Positions 1 through 12,083 of a stretch of 64,000 nt of DNA are shown piece after piece (position 1 is the first letter of the stretch; each line of letters starts with the position of its first letter). The DNA is taken from NCBI RefSeq assembly GCF_022539315.1, contig NC_066317.1:48464435-48528434 (forward strand), written 5' to 3'. The translations under genes were made by a program, and so were the position numbers. Source of the DNA: Serinus canaria (Eukaryota; Chordata; Aves; Passeriformes; Fringillidae). The notes beneath the pieces are model-generated. The model was given only the letters and a program-made list of their open reading frames with translations. It searched no databases and had not been told where the DNA came from.

Positions 1-419
1 TTAATTTTATTTTACGAATTACTCTCCAGTCAACAAGGGCTGAAATTACACTTACTCACAGGCTAATGGCTTTTGGTATGTCCTCAAATGCAGCACTGGT
101 AAGATTCCTGCTACTTCCAGAATTTAGGCTTTTTCTTTTTAAACTAACACCTGTAAAATGTCTGAGCTGCTTTTCTTCACAAGCTGGCAATTGCTTAATG
201 TGTGAATACATCTGTGCACCGCGTCTTTTCCAAACCATGCATTTGGAGATGCTGCTTGCTATCCAAATTTAGATACTAAAGATAATTGACAGAAACTCGA
301 GGTTTTAAATTATACTTTTGCTCTTTCATACTGTCTTGTACATCACAGTTTCTCTAGGCAGCCTCTTTGCATAGATACACAAATTTCTGCAAGCAAAGGG
401 CAAGGACAACAGAACCACT

Positions 420-1830
420 CTGTTACAACCCTCTCCTGAAGGTGGGGTCACTGAGATCCTTCTTAATTGATCCCTTGGGGTGGGTGAGAGTGAAACAACA
501 CTGAACGACTGGTTGGGTATAAATACACATATTTATGTATGGCACGTTTATTTTAGAACAATTTGATGCAATTATGTCACTGAAACCACAGGGAAAACAG
601 AAACTCTCCAACTCATTCTTTTCCATGTTAGAGAATTAGGTATTACTTTATTCTGGGCAAGATGTCATTCTGAGCAGGACATGCAGTAGAAATTATTTCA
701 TCTTTACACGCCCGGGTTGTGCAGTGACAATCATTCCATCGTACATGGTTCTTTACCAGACTTTTCACCTATTTACACATAAAAATCCCAAAGTAATTCA
801 CGTTCACTCGTTTTAAATTGCACAATTCTTAGAGTTCAGTCTTCTATTGGTTATTGATCCCTTCGCCTACCGATACTAATTCAGCCCTCATTCCTTGGTT
901 CTCTTATCAACCTTTCCCCAGACCAAGTGTCTCCGGGCGAGTAATGCCCGTTAATGTTCCTTTATTTCCTGGGTACCTTCTGGCTACTCCCCAGCTGTAG
1001 ATTTTAAACCCATCAACCTCACCCGGTGAACAGTCTTTTGAAGACAAAATTCAATTCCCCTCCTCCCGGGCAAAGCCGAGCAAACTCCTCACTAAAAGTA
1101 CAAAAAAAAATTTTTAAGTTGCCTCAATTCCAACAACGGGAAAGAGGTACGTAGTGGTATCGGTTATTATCTACAGAAATGAAACAATATAAAAGCATAA
1201 AGAAAATATAGAAGAAAGAAGAAGAAAGAAAGGATAAGAGTAGATACTGGAGAGGACCGGTATCACGATACATGATAAGAAGTATTATCCCGTCTCACGG
1301 GATCTACTTTTTATCGGTCTTCTCCCTTATCTGGTTTGAAGCCCAGCTTGTTGCTAAACAAAGGTTGATTCGTCCTGGTGGTCTCTGGTGATGGGTGCTC
1401 ACCAGCTTTGTGCCTACCTTCCTCCCGCTCGGTGCCGGGGTGCAGTCCGGCCTTATCAGAGCACCCGCTGCTTTTGCAAATGGCCAATTGTTGGAGTCCT
1501 TATCGCTTCAGCACTGGCAAGACTCGAGCAAATGCCAGTGGCAGTTTGTAAGGAGCAAGTGCATTGGAGTACATCGCTGGTGATTCACACCTACTTCCAG
1601 GGCTAATTAAGAGTTCAAAGCAAATATTCCTGACTGAAAAGATATCCCAACAAATCAAAACTTCCCGAAGAGCGCTGCAGTTCTGGTCGTGCGTGATCGT
1701 TTTATCTATGCATCAAACACAAAGTTAAACTAAACAGATCAAACACTCCTGGGGCTCAGCCACGTAGGGTACATCAGGTCACAAGATCCCATGCGAATAA
1801 GATAAACTTCGGTGCAACATTTAACTAGCA
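420..1830. mobile_element. Possible avian endogenous retroviral LTR or fragment
   Basis: This block is richer in CpG than its flanks and has patches that resemble avian LTR retroelement sequence, for example the stretch around 780-1080 and the GC-rich patch around 1380-1480. A purine-rich run lies at about 1200-1240. It opens with TGTTACAAC at 421 and a matching AACA occurs at 1816-1819, but I find no target-site duplication and no gag or pol reading frame. The boundaries and the assignment are uncertain; a decayed unrelated repeat is equally possible. Confidence 0.3.
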
Positions 1831-2374
1831 AGCAGTATTCTCACCTTTGAGTATCACTGCTGTGAGCAACCACAGAGAGACGTAAAAGGAGGAGAGGCTT
1901 CTCATCTTCATTTCTGGACCTTAAATAAAACTGCTCACCCAAGGGCACAGAAGTGTTTACCACCATCCAAAACTACCCAAAGAAGTAAATCAAATTGTAC
2001 AGCAGCATCAAGGTGCTGATACACTGATGCGGTTCCAGAAGCAGCTCGTTGGTCGCTGTCGGAGTCCTGCAGCGATCATGGGCTCTGTCCCTGGGCTCGG
2101 CTGAACCCTCCCTCCCTGGGTAACCTGAGCGCTGCCTGCTCTCAGGCTAGGGCTGAGACAGAAAACCAACAGATTGGGTATCAGTGCAAAAATTGTATTC
2201 CATTGCAATTTTACTACAAATGCAAGATTTCGTCCCATTTATGACAAGTCCTTTTACAGTTCTTTGGAGGGCTTTGTTTGACTGCACTTATATTCTGCAA
2301 TAGCTCGCTCAGAACCAGTTCTATGGAATTTGTGGAACTTCACAAGAAAGTGATCTGATTAATAGGAATAGTAA

Positions 2375-2413
2375 CACTGTACATCACACAACCAATATCA
2401 CACAGGAAAAAAC
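2375..2413 (+). repeat. 39-bp exact direct repeat, copy 1
   Basis: This 39-bp sequence, starting CACTGTACATCACAC, recurs without mismatch at 4652-4690 in the same orientation. The flanks of the two copies do not match. It is too long for a target-site duplication and too short to be recognised as a repeat family. Confidence 0.9.
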
Positions 2414-4199
2414 TTAATACTCATGGCCACTTCCATGCTGATAAAACAAGGTTTTCATTACCAATGTGTTGCCACATGGAAGAGATGCAGTTGCACCAAA
2501 GTCAGAAAACACATTTAATATTTGCAGTAGCCCAATATCACTGTGCAAACAAGAACTTCGGCAGGTGTAAGCACCTTTGAGACCAGTACTCAGCACTGTA
2601 AATCAGGAGCAAAACTGGACTTTGAAGGTAAAATGCCATTTCCCTTATACAGTACAATTTTTCACAGGTGAACTTGACCAAAAAAAAATTACAGTTACTG
2701 GACCACACTTAAATTTAGCCAAAAGAGTTTCAGGAGAAAAATATGAACATGACACAATACCTTGCCTTGCCTTCCATCTCACCCTGATAGTCAGAACTTC
2801 AACAGCTCTGTCTATATTATTTATGTTGTCAGGTTAGCTTCCTGGTACCAGAGACATTTTCTTCCAAGTTTCTCAAACAAGAGGAGATTACTTCCTCCTC
2901 TCCACAGTCCAATCCATCCTTCATGATATACTGCAGTCCATTCTGCCATCCTTTTAGAACAGATAATGGAAAAGAGTCACTAAAACAGAAAGTGAAAATA
3001 TAGAATGAGCTCCCAGGAAATAATTTGGTCCTGATCCACAGAGGTCATAAAATATTGTTGTTTTACTCTTGCACAATCTTTTGGCCAGAAGAAAAGTTTT
3101 CCCTCCATACACATAATTTCTACACAATAGCACTACAAGCAGTCACTGGCTAATGTTTATGCTTTTGGGGGATTTATAAATCAATTACCTTTGTGGCCAG
3201 GTTTCCAAGGTAAGAAATAAATAATTTTGGTCAAAGCTCCTGTAATTAAATCCATCTCTGTCATTTCATTTGAAGAATTGTCAAAGGAGTTAAAAAGTAG
3301 AAAACTGTTTAGAAGTCAAAAGGGTCAGAACAGCCCCTAGGCAGTGTGTAATAACTTGCATTCTCTGTGGGATGAAGGTATGTGATGCTAGAGACAACAA
3401 ATGTCGTGGACAGAAGATGAAAGATTTTTGGATACAGTCAGAGAAGGGCATTCTCAGGGGATTATTTTAGTCTACAATAAATTGCCATTCTGTCAGCAAG
3501 GAGCTACTGCATAACATCTCTTGCTGTAATCATGAGGGTGATAAGGGGTACTGCTCCAAGAGAGTTGCTATAAACACTACTGGAATCAGGACTAGCCTTG
3601 CTGTGCCACAGGCTTGAGACAGCCGTGTCACCTGTTACATCAGCAATACACACATGTCAAGCAGCGGGGACCAATGTACTTTAATTAAACATACAGACAG
3701 GTAAACATGAGCACACATATCTATTAGACATGTTTGTTATGTTTGACATGCTGCATTGATTGCACAGTGCTTGCAAAAGTAAACTAAAATACCTCCAAAA
3801 GCTTTTTCAATACTGAAGACACAAGAAATTTAACAATGTTAGTACAACAGACCATTTGGCTTCTTTATGTTTGTTCACAAGATATCTGATTTGTGTTTTT
3901 AATCAAAATATCCCTAGTGTATATATTTTGTATGAATACCGAGCATTAACATCAATTTCTCGCTGATCTGAGAGATTCTTCTACAAACCCACACTTCCTC
4001 AGAACATAGTTTTTAAGTTTTGGCATGATCTAAGGCGATACTAGCCCCAGATCAAACATCCCGTTCAACTTTTGAATGAAGCTTAATTTATAGTTAGAGA
4101 GTTGTCTTTCTTTACAGCAAAAAGTTCTGCTACCAAATCAGAAATTAATACAAGATACGAAGCCGCTTACAAAGAGAATTTCAGAGCAGTGTCGGGTGT

Positions 4200-4650
4200 T
4201 GGGGAGTTAGAATGAAGCCATTAACCACTCCCAGAAGGAGAGCCGCTCCCAGCAGACTCCCCGGGATGCTGTCGGAGTCCCTGTGCCAGCAGATGGCCCT
4301 GTCACCCAGCCTACCGATCGGAGCCACGAGGCGGCTCATGGCCCAAAAATGACATCGCATTTCAGCCTGCTTCCGTCAGCTCCGCCGATCTTTTGCCTTA
4401 CGTTTGATGTAAGTCACGGTGAGCCAAGATGCTCTTTTAAAGAGAAAGATGAGCAGGAGGAGCCCAAACCGTTTGGCGGCTGAATCCGGGCTCTTTGCGG
4501 CCATCCTTCTCGGCAGGACCAGCAGGGCTGAGCCCAGCCACGGGGGGCTCCAAGGAGCGAGCTCCAGCCGTGCCATCCATCCCTGGGAGCCGGTGCCGAG
4601 CCTCGGCCGGGGCACAGGCTGCCTCTGCCCGTGCGGAGAGTGACTGAGGC
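4200..4650. promoter_or_regulatory. GC-rich, CpG-containing island
   Basis: About 450 bp with many CpGs and GC-rich words, in contrast to the AT-rich sequence on both sides. Several overlapping open frames exist on both strands (for example 4376-4654 minus, 4419-4643 plus), as expected from GC-rich sequence. None has a recognisable domain. It could be a promoter, an unrecognised first exon or a GC-rich repeat. Confidence 0.35.
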
Positions 4651-4651
4651 C

Positions 4652-4690
4652 CACTGTACATCACACAACCAATATCACACAGGAAAAAAC
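4652..4690 (+). repeat. 39-bp exact direct repeat, copy 2
   Basis: Second copy of the 39-bp sequence at 2375-2413, in the same orientation. It sits at the right edge of the GC-rich block. Confidence 0.9.
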
Positions 4691-6214
4691 CAACCCCTCA
4701 GTACCCAACCCCGCTCCCACATATTTTGTTCAAACATTTGACTTCGTGGGAATGAGTCTGGGCTATTAACAGAGCTACTAACACTCAGTAGGACGAGAGT
4801 GGACGAGTTCATTGGTGCACTCAGCTTGTACACCACTCACATAACATCTGTAACTTCTAAACACACAGATACTATTACGTACACATCACCAAAAGTATAA
4901 ATAGGACAGACTGAAGTGGAAATTACATAAGAGAGATCTCTTTCATATTAAAACTTCCAAAGTTAGATCTTTATCTTAGCCAAACTGTAAGCAATGTAGG
5001 TAAGAAGTAGGTAAAAACGTATTTAGAATTTTGTTCTCTCAATCCTTCTTCTCCTGCATAAAATAATAATTTGCTCTTGAGCCTAAGGTATTTACATGTA
5101 CATTTTCAGATTTTTTAAATGGATTCTTACCCTTTTTTGCATAAAAACCATTAAGAGTTTTCAGCCTTCAACTGGAAAAGCTGCAGATACTGTATTATCA
5201 CAGGCCTCAAGGCCGTCTGTACCATTTATAATCCATCCCTTCATCAGAGAACAATAAAGAAGAACAGATTGGTTTCTAAGCACAGTTTGTAAGAAATGTC
5301 TCACAGTCTGCTTCTACTTGCCTTCCTGCCAATTTTTCCCCACAGAAGCTGTTGCACTCACTTTCTTCACAGCATTTGCTACTGAATATTATCTTGTGAT
5401 AGGGTCAAGCAGCACACTAACTGTTCAGAGTCAGACTTCTCTCCTTAGACTAACTGGTCTTCACAGCACGGGTAACAACAGCTTGAGGGAACACAGTACT
5501 TCATTTGGATGCAACATGTTTCTCTCCACTTCATTTTTCTCACCCACCTACTGCCTCCTCCTTCCTTCTCTCTAAAAATCCCCTACCACCCGAAACCAAC
5601 ATACTCATTCATATTTTCTTCCACCCTGCTGTACATACAGAAGATAGGAACTACATTAGGAGAGTTCACAATTCTAGCTCATGAGACAATGCAGAATATT
5701 AGCCACATTTTCCAGAGGCGGGAAATCCTCATTTGCATGTTACAGTTCTGGGGTTTTCTGAATATAAATTTTTTTGGTGCATTTACACAGGCAGCTCTGC
5801 CAATCACCTCCCAGCCCCTGAAGAGAAACTTTCTGAACCTAGAAGTCTGGTATTACCTAATGTGATCTAGTATGCAGCAGGTTACGCCTTTCCCAGAACA
5901 ATGCCTACAAGCTCATTAATATTTCGTCCATCAGTATCTGGCAGGGTTAAGGACAAAGCTAATTTATAATTTTAGGTATCAGAAAGCCATTTTATGCAAA
6001 GCTCTTTGTCACTGGGATAATTTCCAGCTTTGTAACATGCCTTTGAATGGCCAGTTGCAGAATCTGAGCTCTTCACAAAGGCTACCTCTGGGCTTAGACA
6101 CAAATCACAAGTTGGCTCTGATAGGCAGCCTGATGCTCCAAAGCAAACAGAATTAGAGAAAAATTCTAGGCTGTTACAAGTGTGCTGACAGACTCAAACA
6201 TCTTCCTCCTGATG

Positions 6215-6645
6215 GTCACATGAGGAAAGTCTGAGAGACCTGGGATTGTTCAGCCTGGAAAAGAAAAGGCTTCAAGGTGACCTAATTGTGACCTTTCAGT
6301 ACCTGGATGGAGCCTAAAAGAAAGATTGAGAGGGATTTTTTTACAGGAGCATGTAGTGCAAGGACAATGGGAAATGTATCCTACTAAAAGACAGTAGGTC
6401 TAGATGTTAGGAAAGTAAGTCTAGATATTAGGAATTTTATTTTATTTTGTGAGCAGTAAGGTACTCCCAGAGTTTCCTGAGGGAACTCGTGGATGCCCCA
6501 TTCCTGGAGGGGCCAGGCTGGATGGAGCTCTGAGTAACTTGGTGAAGTTAATAAAGGTGTCACTCCCTATAGCAGGAAGGCTGCAACTGGATGGTCTTAC
6601 AGATCTCAATACAAAAATTTCTGTGATTCTATTATTCTATTACTT
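6215..6645 (+). mobile_element. CR1 LINE 3' fragment
   Basis: The stretch follows the CR1 3' region in order. It has a 'gaggaaagtctgagagacctggg' type opening near 6222, then a 'tcagcctggaaaag' word near 6250. A 'gatattaggaa' word lies near 6424, a 'cctggaggggccaggctggatgg' word near 6500, and it ends with 'gtgattctattattctat' near 6620-6640, a decayed CR1 terminal octamer repeat. CR1 is the dominant LINE of birds. The copy is 5' truncated and diverged, with no open frame. Confidence 0.8.
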
Positions 6646-6791
6646 CCCCTTTATTCTTGAAGAGTCTAACTACTTAAATTAACAATTACAAATTCTAGAA
6701 ATTTTAAGAGTTTGAGCTTTCACATGAATGATTCACCAGTATCTGCACATAATACAGTGAAATCCCACAGCAGTCATCAGTAATACAAGAG

Positions 6792-7290
6792 TGTCTTGGT
6801 TTGAAAATACAGGTGTCTGTTAAGGAAGGCAGGAGCTTCTCTTGAAATAGAAAAGGTAAACCCCCTCTTTCTGAATTATTATAATTTTGAAATTAAGGGG
6901 CTTTCAGGCAAAGATATGGGAGTAGGAATAACAGGTTTTTATTAGGAAAATTAAAATGCAGTAATACAAGAAAACAACACTGACAGAGTCAGAATACAAC
7001 CTGACACCCTGTTAGTTGGGGTGTTGGTAGCAGTCTGATTAAATGGTGGCTGAAGTCTTTTTGGAGTGCCAGATGTAGTTTTGTTGAAGCAGTGGTCTTG
7101 TAGAAGGCTGTAGTTCTTTTCTGAAGGTCTAGTGGTGGTGTAGATGTAGTGAGCCTTAATAGTCTATTAATAGAAGATATTTCCTTGGACAAAGGGTGGG
7201 TCATGGAAGAGATAAAGAACACTGCTCTGCCTGGTTTTAACTGGTGGTGATAGAATACATACTTCTGGTTACATCTTGCCTTGCAACCTA
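6792..7290. mobile_element. Passerine endogenous retroviral LTR (solo or fragment)
   Basis: It starts with TGTCTTGGTTTGAAAAT and continues through 'aattattataattttgaaattaagggg' and 'caggcaaagatatgggagtaggaataacag'. I recognise this series as an LTR very common in songbird genomes. The right boundary is approximate, set where the sequence turns AT-rich after 'cttgcaacctaagag'. No internal retroviral coding frame is attached. Confidence 0.65.
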
Positions 7291-7487
7291 AGAGTTTTTA
7301 GTTTTTTCTAGAGTAGGTACACTTTCCTTCTCACCGTTAACATGATAAAAATGCATGAAACCATTAATTGACATGATAGGGAATAATGTGAGTTGAAATA
7401 GTTCCCTACTTTACTCCTTGAAGTAAATACCCTTCTTATTGCCTATTCTTTTTCTATACTTTAGAGCTGCTAAATGAAAAGAACTAG

Positions 7488-7800
7488 TGTATTGGGTTTG
7501 CATGCCAGGTTTTGGTAGCAGGGGGCTAAAGCTGTGGCTTCTGTGAGAAGCTGCCAGAAGCTTCCCCTGTGTCCAGCAGAGCCAGTGCCAGATGGCTCCA
7601 GGACAGCCGTGCTGCTGGCCAAGCCTGGGCCAGTTCGAAATGATGGTAATGTCTCTGTAATAACATATCTAAGAAGGAAGAAAGAAAGTTATTATGCAGA
7701 TGTAAGTGTGGCCAGAGAAGAGTGGGACAAGAATATGTGACAGGAACAATTCTGTGAACACCCAGGTCAGTGGAGAAGGAGGGGCAGGAGGTGCTACTTC
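7488..7800. mobile_element. Second passerine-type LTR fragment
   Basis: It starts TGTATTGGGTTTGCATGCC and continues with 'aggttttggtagcaggggg' and 'gtggcttctgtgagaagctgcc', the opening of another LTR family widespread in songbirds. Only about the first 300 bp are clear. The right boundary near 7800 is where I lose the resemblance. The 68-aa open frame inside it is not a gene. Confidence 0.65.
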
Positions 7801-9613
7801 TGAGGTTTTACTTCCACTTGGGAGTGGTACAAGATCAGAACTCTGGCTATAGGTACAAAATGTAGGCAGAAATAAGACCAAAGGTAATCCTCTTTTCTGC
7901 TTCATGTATCAGAGACATAGAAATTACAGATAAGGGAGACATCCATTTTCCCAGTATTCCTGAGCAATCATCATGACATTTGCTTGCCAAATACCAGGCT
8001 CCCCAGAAGACCGACTTACCTAAGAGCTTTCATAACAGCACATAGATTAAAGGTGCAAGCATTAATACAGCCATTCCTATCTGGTAGGACAACTATTTAT
8101 ACCCCCAAAATACTTGCAAAAAACGTTCCTGTATCCCCATTTGGGAAACACAATTTATTGCTGAAATCAATTAAATGGAAGAGTCCTAGCAGGTAGTTAA
8201 ATGGTCAGGCTGTTAAAATATTTGAGTACTGAGAAACAGAAATATTAATAGGGCAGCCCCTTTTACTTCTTTCTGGAGAGGCCACCCCTGCAGTCCCCCC
8301 TCCCACCACGACTTTGTGCAGCATAATGCCAATACACAGACCTTTCACAGCAAGGTAAACAGACAGCACTAGAAACCAGCCTGCCTAGACAGAGCACAAG
8401 CCAGGGAGCAGACACATCTCATACACAGGGGACAGCAAAAACCCAAAGCTTCCACAGAGCACAAAGCACTTCCTTAATGAAGGTGTGTTCTAAGGATCTG
8501 CTCTGCCTAAAGAGTAGCAGCAGCTGGTGGGCACCTCAGAATAATTCCTGGGGAGATGCTACACTTGCTTAGTTCTATTTACACTTAAGGTTTCATTTAC
8601 AGAAATAGAAAGTACTGTGCAAACAAGCAATTCAGGTGAACAAAGGAAAGAAATTTAAAAAGACAGCTTTTAGCTGATATCTCTGATATCAGCATAACCA
8701 CAGAAGTGTGTCTGTGCTGTAGTTCACTCCCACAGTGAGCCCAACACCGAGTACAGTAGAGATGGAGGGGCTGCCCTGCATGGACAGGGTGTATTCCAAG
8801 TCAAAACAAAAAGTCTCAGAAATCACAGCTGATCACCTTCATGGAGATCAAGCCAGCATTAAATTTCAGCGAGTTACCATGTTTCTCTTCCCCATAATTT
8901 TGTTAGAGAAGGGTATAGTGCAGAGCAAGATACAAAACCACCCCGTTGAGCTATAATCATAGTACAGGATTGAAGCAGTGATAGCAATAAGGGTGATCTA
9001 AAAGGCTTGCTCACCACAGTTCTCAGACAGAGGACTGTCTGACTCACCAACTCCTGCCCCCATCCAGCCATATGATGAAAAATATTTTCCATCAAAGGCT
9101 ATCAATGTGCAACAAATGCTATTAACACCAAAATTAGAAATATTCAAGCCATTGTACTTTATAGTTATGGTTGAAAACTCAACTTTAAAAAGTAACTTAA
9201 AATTCAGGAAAAAAGCAGGTCAAATTAAGGCCAGCATGTATCACATCCTAAGGAAATCATTAACTGTTAGGTGAACCATGTGCTATTTTTGTTATTTAAA
9301 ATACCGATTAAGCTAATTATGCTCACAGGGAATTGAGTCTAGAAGATTAAATTAAATCTTTTCAGAGGCAGAGTTTGATGAAAAGTTACAATCATCCATT
9401 TAAACAGTAAAAGGTATCATTTTGAACATTTTATGATGATCAACATTTTAAGAAGATCATCCTTTGGTGTCTGTTATTTGGCCAATAATGTAGCTGATAC
9501 TTTCCTTTTGACCTTAGTGAAATGTTAGTGTCAAAACGTGTAGAGCTATGCCAAAACATAACACCATTTAACTACTTCCTCTGTAGAGCTAGTACTTTAA
9601 AAGCTCGGTTTTT
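7801..9613. other. Intergenic stretch, nothing recognised
   Basis: No coding exon, RNA gene or recognisable mobile element was found. Small open frames here lack domain-like features. Confidence 0.55.
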
Positions 9614-9673
9614 CTTTGAGAGCAAAGAATGACAAACTGAGTAAAGTCAGTTTGTCATTCTTTGCTCTCAAAG
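9614..9673. repeat. Perfect 27-bp inverted repeat with 6-nt loop
   Basis: The left arm 9614-9640 (CTTTGAGAGCAAAGAATGAC...) is the exact reverse complement of the right arm 9647-9673. The spacer is GTAAAG at 9641-9646. It lies about 70 bp beyond the likely polyadenylation signal of gene A. A transcript would fold into a perfect 27-bp stem. Confidence 0.95.
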
Positions 9674-9744
9674 CCAAGATTATGATTTCTGATGAAATAC
9701 CAGCAATAGCACTAGTAGGCAGAAACTGTTTTAAAAAGGCAGTA

Positions 9745-9750
9745 TTTATT
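9745..9750 (-). terminator. Likely poly(A) signal (AATAAA) of gene A
   Basis: The plus strand reads TTTATT, so the minus-strand transcript carries AATAAA. It lies about 230 nt beyond the gene A stop codon, giving a short, plausible 3' UTR. No transcript evidence is available. Confidence 0.5.
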
Positions 9751-9981
9751 ATCTCAAGATAATAAAGATACTATACAAGATAAAAATGCAGTCCATGCAC
9801 AAGGGTTTAACATTCCCCCTACCTTCAAATACAGACAGAAGAAACAAGTTCTGCATTAATTTAGGATCACCCCACTATGAGGTAGAAAATTAACTTCAGG
9901 TGCTAATACTAAATTCCCGTCAAAAGCTAGAAACTATACAGCTAAATTTGACTCTACATAGAGAAGATGATTCCTTAGCTT

Positions 9982-10919
9982 CTATTCTCCTGTTGGTCTC
10001 CTTGGCAAGAATCTTCCTGGGATCATACAGGGCCATCTTGCCAGGCGAGTGACATCTTCCCTAGGATAGCCGCAGCGCGCAGCGGTGAGGGCAGTCCCCA
10101 ACCAGAAGGAATGCACACCGTACTGCTCTGGAGACAGCCCCAGCAGGCACAGGGCACGTCTGAGAACCGCCAGGAACTCCCTCCTCGTTACACTCCTGAA
10201 GTCCGAGTGCACAAAGAGTGGCCCTTCCTGCCGTGGACGAGCTGCCAAATAGCTCCGGAGGGCCAGAACCGGGCACACCCACGGCTCCCCAGACAGCGCT
10301 AGGCTGATGACATGTCTCTCGTGACCCACGGGAGAATAAGGCAGGAAAAGCAGCACTTTCCTCCCCATCAGCTGGAGATCACTCAGGTACAGCAGCTCAG
10401 GCTGCAGTACATTACGGTGCTTTGCCACCATCTCTCCTACTCGAAGTGCCCCAAAAAAAGCTACAGTAAATAATGCACGAAACAGTAAGCATTCATACTG
10501 AGTTATGCATGCAGATTCCAGAACTCCTAAGAGAGATCGCAACATCTCAATCGTTACAGGCAAGTATTTATCCCTCAGGATACCTGCTCGACGTTTCAAC
10601 CCTGTCACCATGCAACAGGTTATAGGATCTTCCAGAGGATCAGAGTTACCAGTCAATTTTGATAAATATGAAAGTGCTGCCATGTATATCAGTGTCTTCG
10701 AGGAGGAATAATTAGATTCCACAGCCAAAAACCCTCTAATTTGCTCCACTGGAATTGGCCAGGCTGCAGGCATTCCCATGCTTTCCCTGAAGACGAGGAA
10801 TTTTTTCAGTCCTTCGAGGTAGGCTTGCCAAAGCCTACTATCCCCCGAGTGCTCCAGCAACGACAAAGTCTTCAGGGGCCAAGGTCCCAAGGAATGCTTC
10901 TGATGACTGATCTCGCTTC
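9982..10919 (-). CDS. Gene A exon 2: catalytically degenerate tyrosine-recombinase-like protein
   Basis: Main coding exon of a predicted 363-aa protein (exon 1 at 11397-11550). The splice acceptor is clear (TTCTCTTGCAG, AG at 10920-10921), and the phase-1 junction joins exon 1 without breaking the frame. Residues about 70-165 resemble the helical core-binding domain of tyrosine recombinases (WxxYLEGLKKFL, AWPIPVEQIRGFL, DPLEDP, GLKRR). Residues about 170-355 resemble the catalytic domain (PVTIEMLRSLL, LFRALFTVAFFGALRVGEMV, CPVLALRSYL, GPLFVHSD, REFLAVLRRAL, GVHSFW, RLARW). The first catalytic arginine is kept (R211 in ALRVG). The usual lysine region reads YSPVGH, the HxxR motif is H321-S-F-W324 (Arg replaced by Trp), and F355 stands where the nucleophilic tyrosine is expected. 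Strand-exchange activity is therefore unlikely; DNA binding may remain. Gene B (plus strand) is a paralogue. I know no symbol for it. The frame is intact to the stop. Confidence 0.75.
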
Positions 10920-11239
10920 CTGCAAGAGAAGATCCACATTAGCACATGGTGGCAAGAGGCATCAGCATACTGCTTCAGCGGCAATAAAGACTCCACTCCA
11001 GATAACGCCGTGAGTTTATCTGATAGACAGCTCTCACCCAGGTGCACCGGAGAGATTTTTCAAATGAGAAACAAGCAACATATCAGGCCCGTTTCAGTCA
11101 CTGGATGTGGTAACGCTCCCTGACTTTACAAGGTTGCGGAGTAGTAATGAAGACAAATAGAAAGCAATTTTTAAACCAAGGGACGGCTACAGAAGCAACA
11201 ACAAAGGTCACACAGCGCACTCCCTCCAGTAGGTAACAT

Positions 11240-11700
11240 TATTTCCCAGCCCAGGAGGGAGAACTCTCCCCACCATCCCCCCGCACCCTCTGGCCTCGCA
11301 CAAGAACGCGAGCAAAGCCAAAGAGCTGCCCGGTAGGAGGCACGGCCGCCAGCGGTGCGGTGCCCCCCGGCATCGCCGGCCCCGGCCCGCACTTACCGCT
11401 CCGCGGGGCTTCTCGGCTGCGGGGCGGAGAGGCGCCTCTGTGCCCGGCAAGGCTCGGCTCCAGCCACTCCATCCCCGGCTCCCGGGCCAGCAGCGCCAGC
11501 ATGTCCCAGAAGAGTGAGGCGGCAGGCGGATCGCGGGAGGGGCAGGCCATGGCAGCGGGACGAGCGGCCGGAGCGCCGGACGAAGACTGCCGGGGCTGGG
11601 CTCTGGGGGCCCTTTTATCGAGGGCCCTCCTCGGAGCAGCCCCGCAGGTCCGAGCGCTGCCCCGGGTGATTGGGGGGAGGATGGGCGCCGCCTGAGAACT
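11240..11700 (-). promoter_or_regulatory. CpG-rich promoter of gene A with TATA and CCAAT boxes
   Basis: GC- and CpG-rich patch covering exon 1 and upstream. On the minus strand a TATA-like CGATAAAAGG lies at 11611-11620, about 60 bp before the ATG. An inverted ATTGG at 11669-11673 reads as CCAAT about 50 bp further upstream. The same order and similar spacing occur before gene B. The transcription start is inferred, not shown. Confidence 0.55.
11397..11550 (-). CDS. Gene A exon 1
   Basis: The ATG at 11548-11550 sits in a strong Kozak context (GCTGCCATGG). The exon ends at a consensus donor (AGCG|GTAAGT, GT at 11395-11396) in phase 1, matching the exon 2 acceptor. It encodes 51 residues plus one base. 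Residues about 13-30 read FWDMLALLAREPGMEWL, and gene B exon 1 has the nearly equivalent FWSLLALLRREPGMGWL. That shared motif, outside the recombinase domain, is the best evidence that this exon belongs to the gene. Exon and promoter lie in a CpG-rich patch. The tail is Arg/Ser/Pro-rich and probably disordered. Confidence 0.7.
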
Positions 11701-12083
11701 GAAAGGTGCGAAACGGCCAGGCTTTTATTACATCCTCGGCCGAGTCTGAAATGTGACTGGATTTAGTGAAAAGGTTAAAAAGGAGAGAAATGTACTTGTG
11801 CTACCACCCAGTTACCACTGGGCTCTGAAAGACGTGGTTTCCAGGTTTGGTAGGGAATCGCTGAGGGCAGCTGGCTCTGTTCTGAATTACTCAAGAGCCT
11901 TCCTCCGCTGTAAAGTGCAGGCTGAGATGCTTTTGCACAGTTCAACGAGACAGCTACCTTCCCACAGAAGCTGAAAAATCCTGAGAAAAAAACCAAAGCT
12001 ACCAGGCTCCTCAGCCGACACCTTAAACTTTTGGTCTCCCTTTGAAGAAAGCTGTCCAGGGACCGCGGCGGCAGCCTTCCCTG

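Larger units (their letters stand above)
1..6210. other. Intergenic stretch, no gene recognised
   Basis: Short open frames here show no conserved domain, no codon bias I can recognise and no plausible splice partners. The stretch holds an LTR-like block (about 420-1830), a GC-rich island (about 4200-4650) and two exact copies of a 39-bp sequence (2375-2413 and 4652-4690), each listed separately. The rest is AT-rich sequence typical of avian intergenic DNA. Confidence 0.6.
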
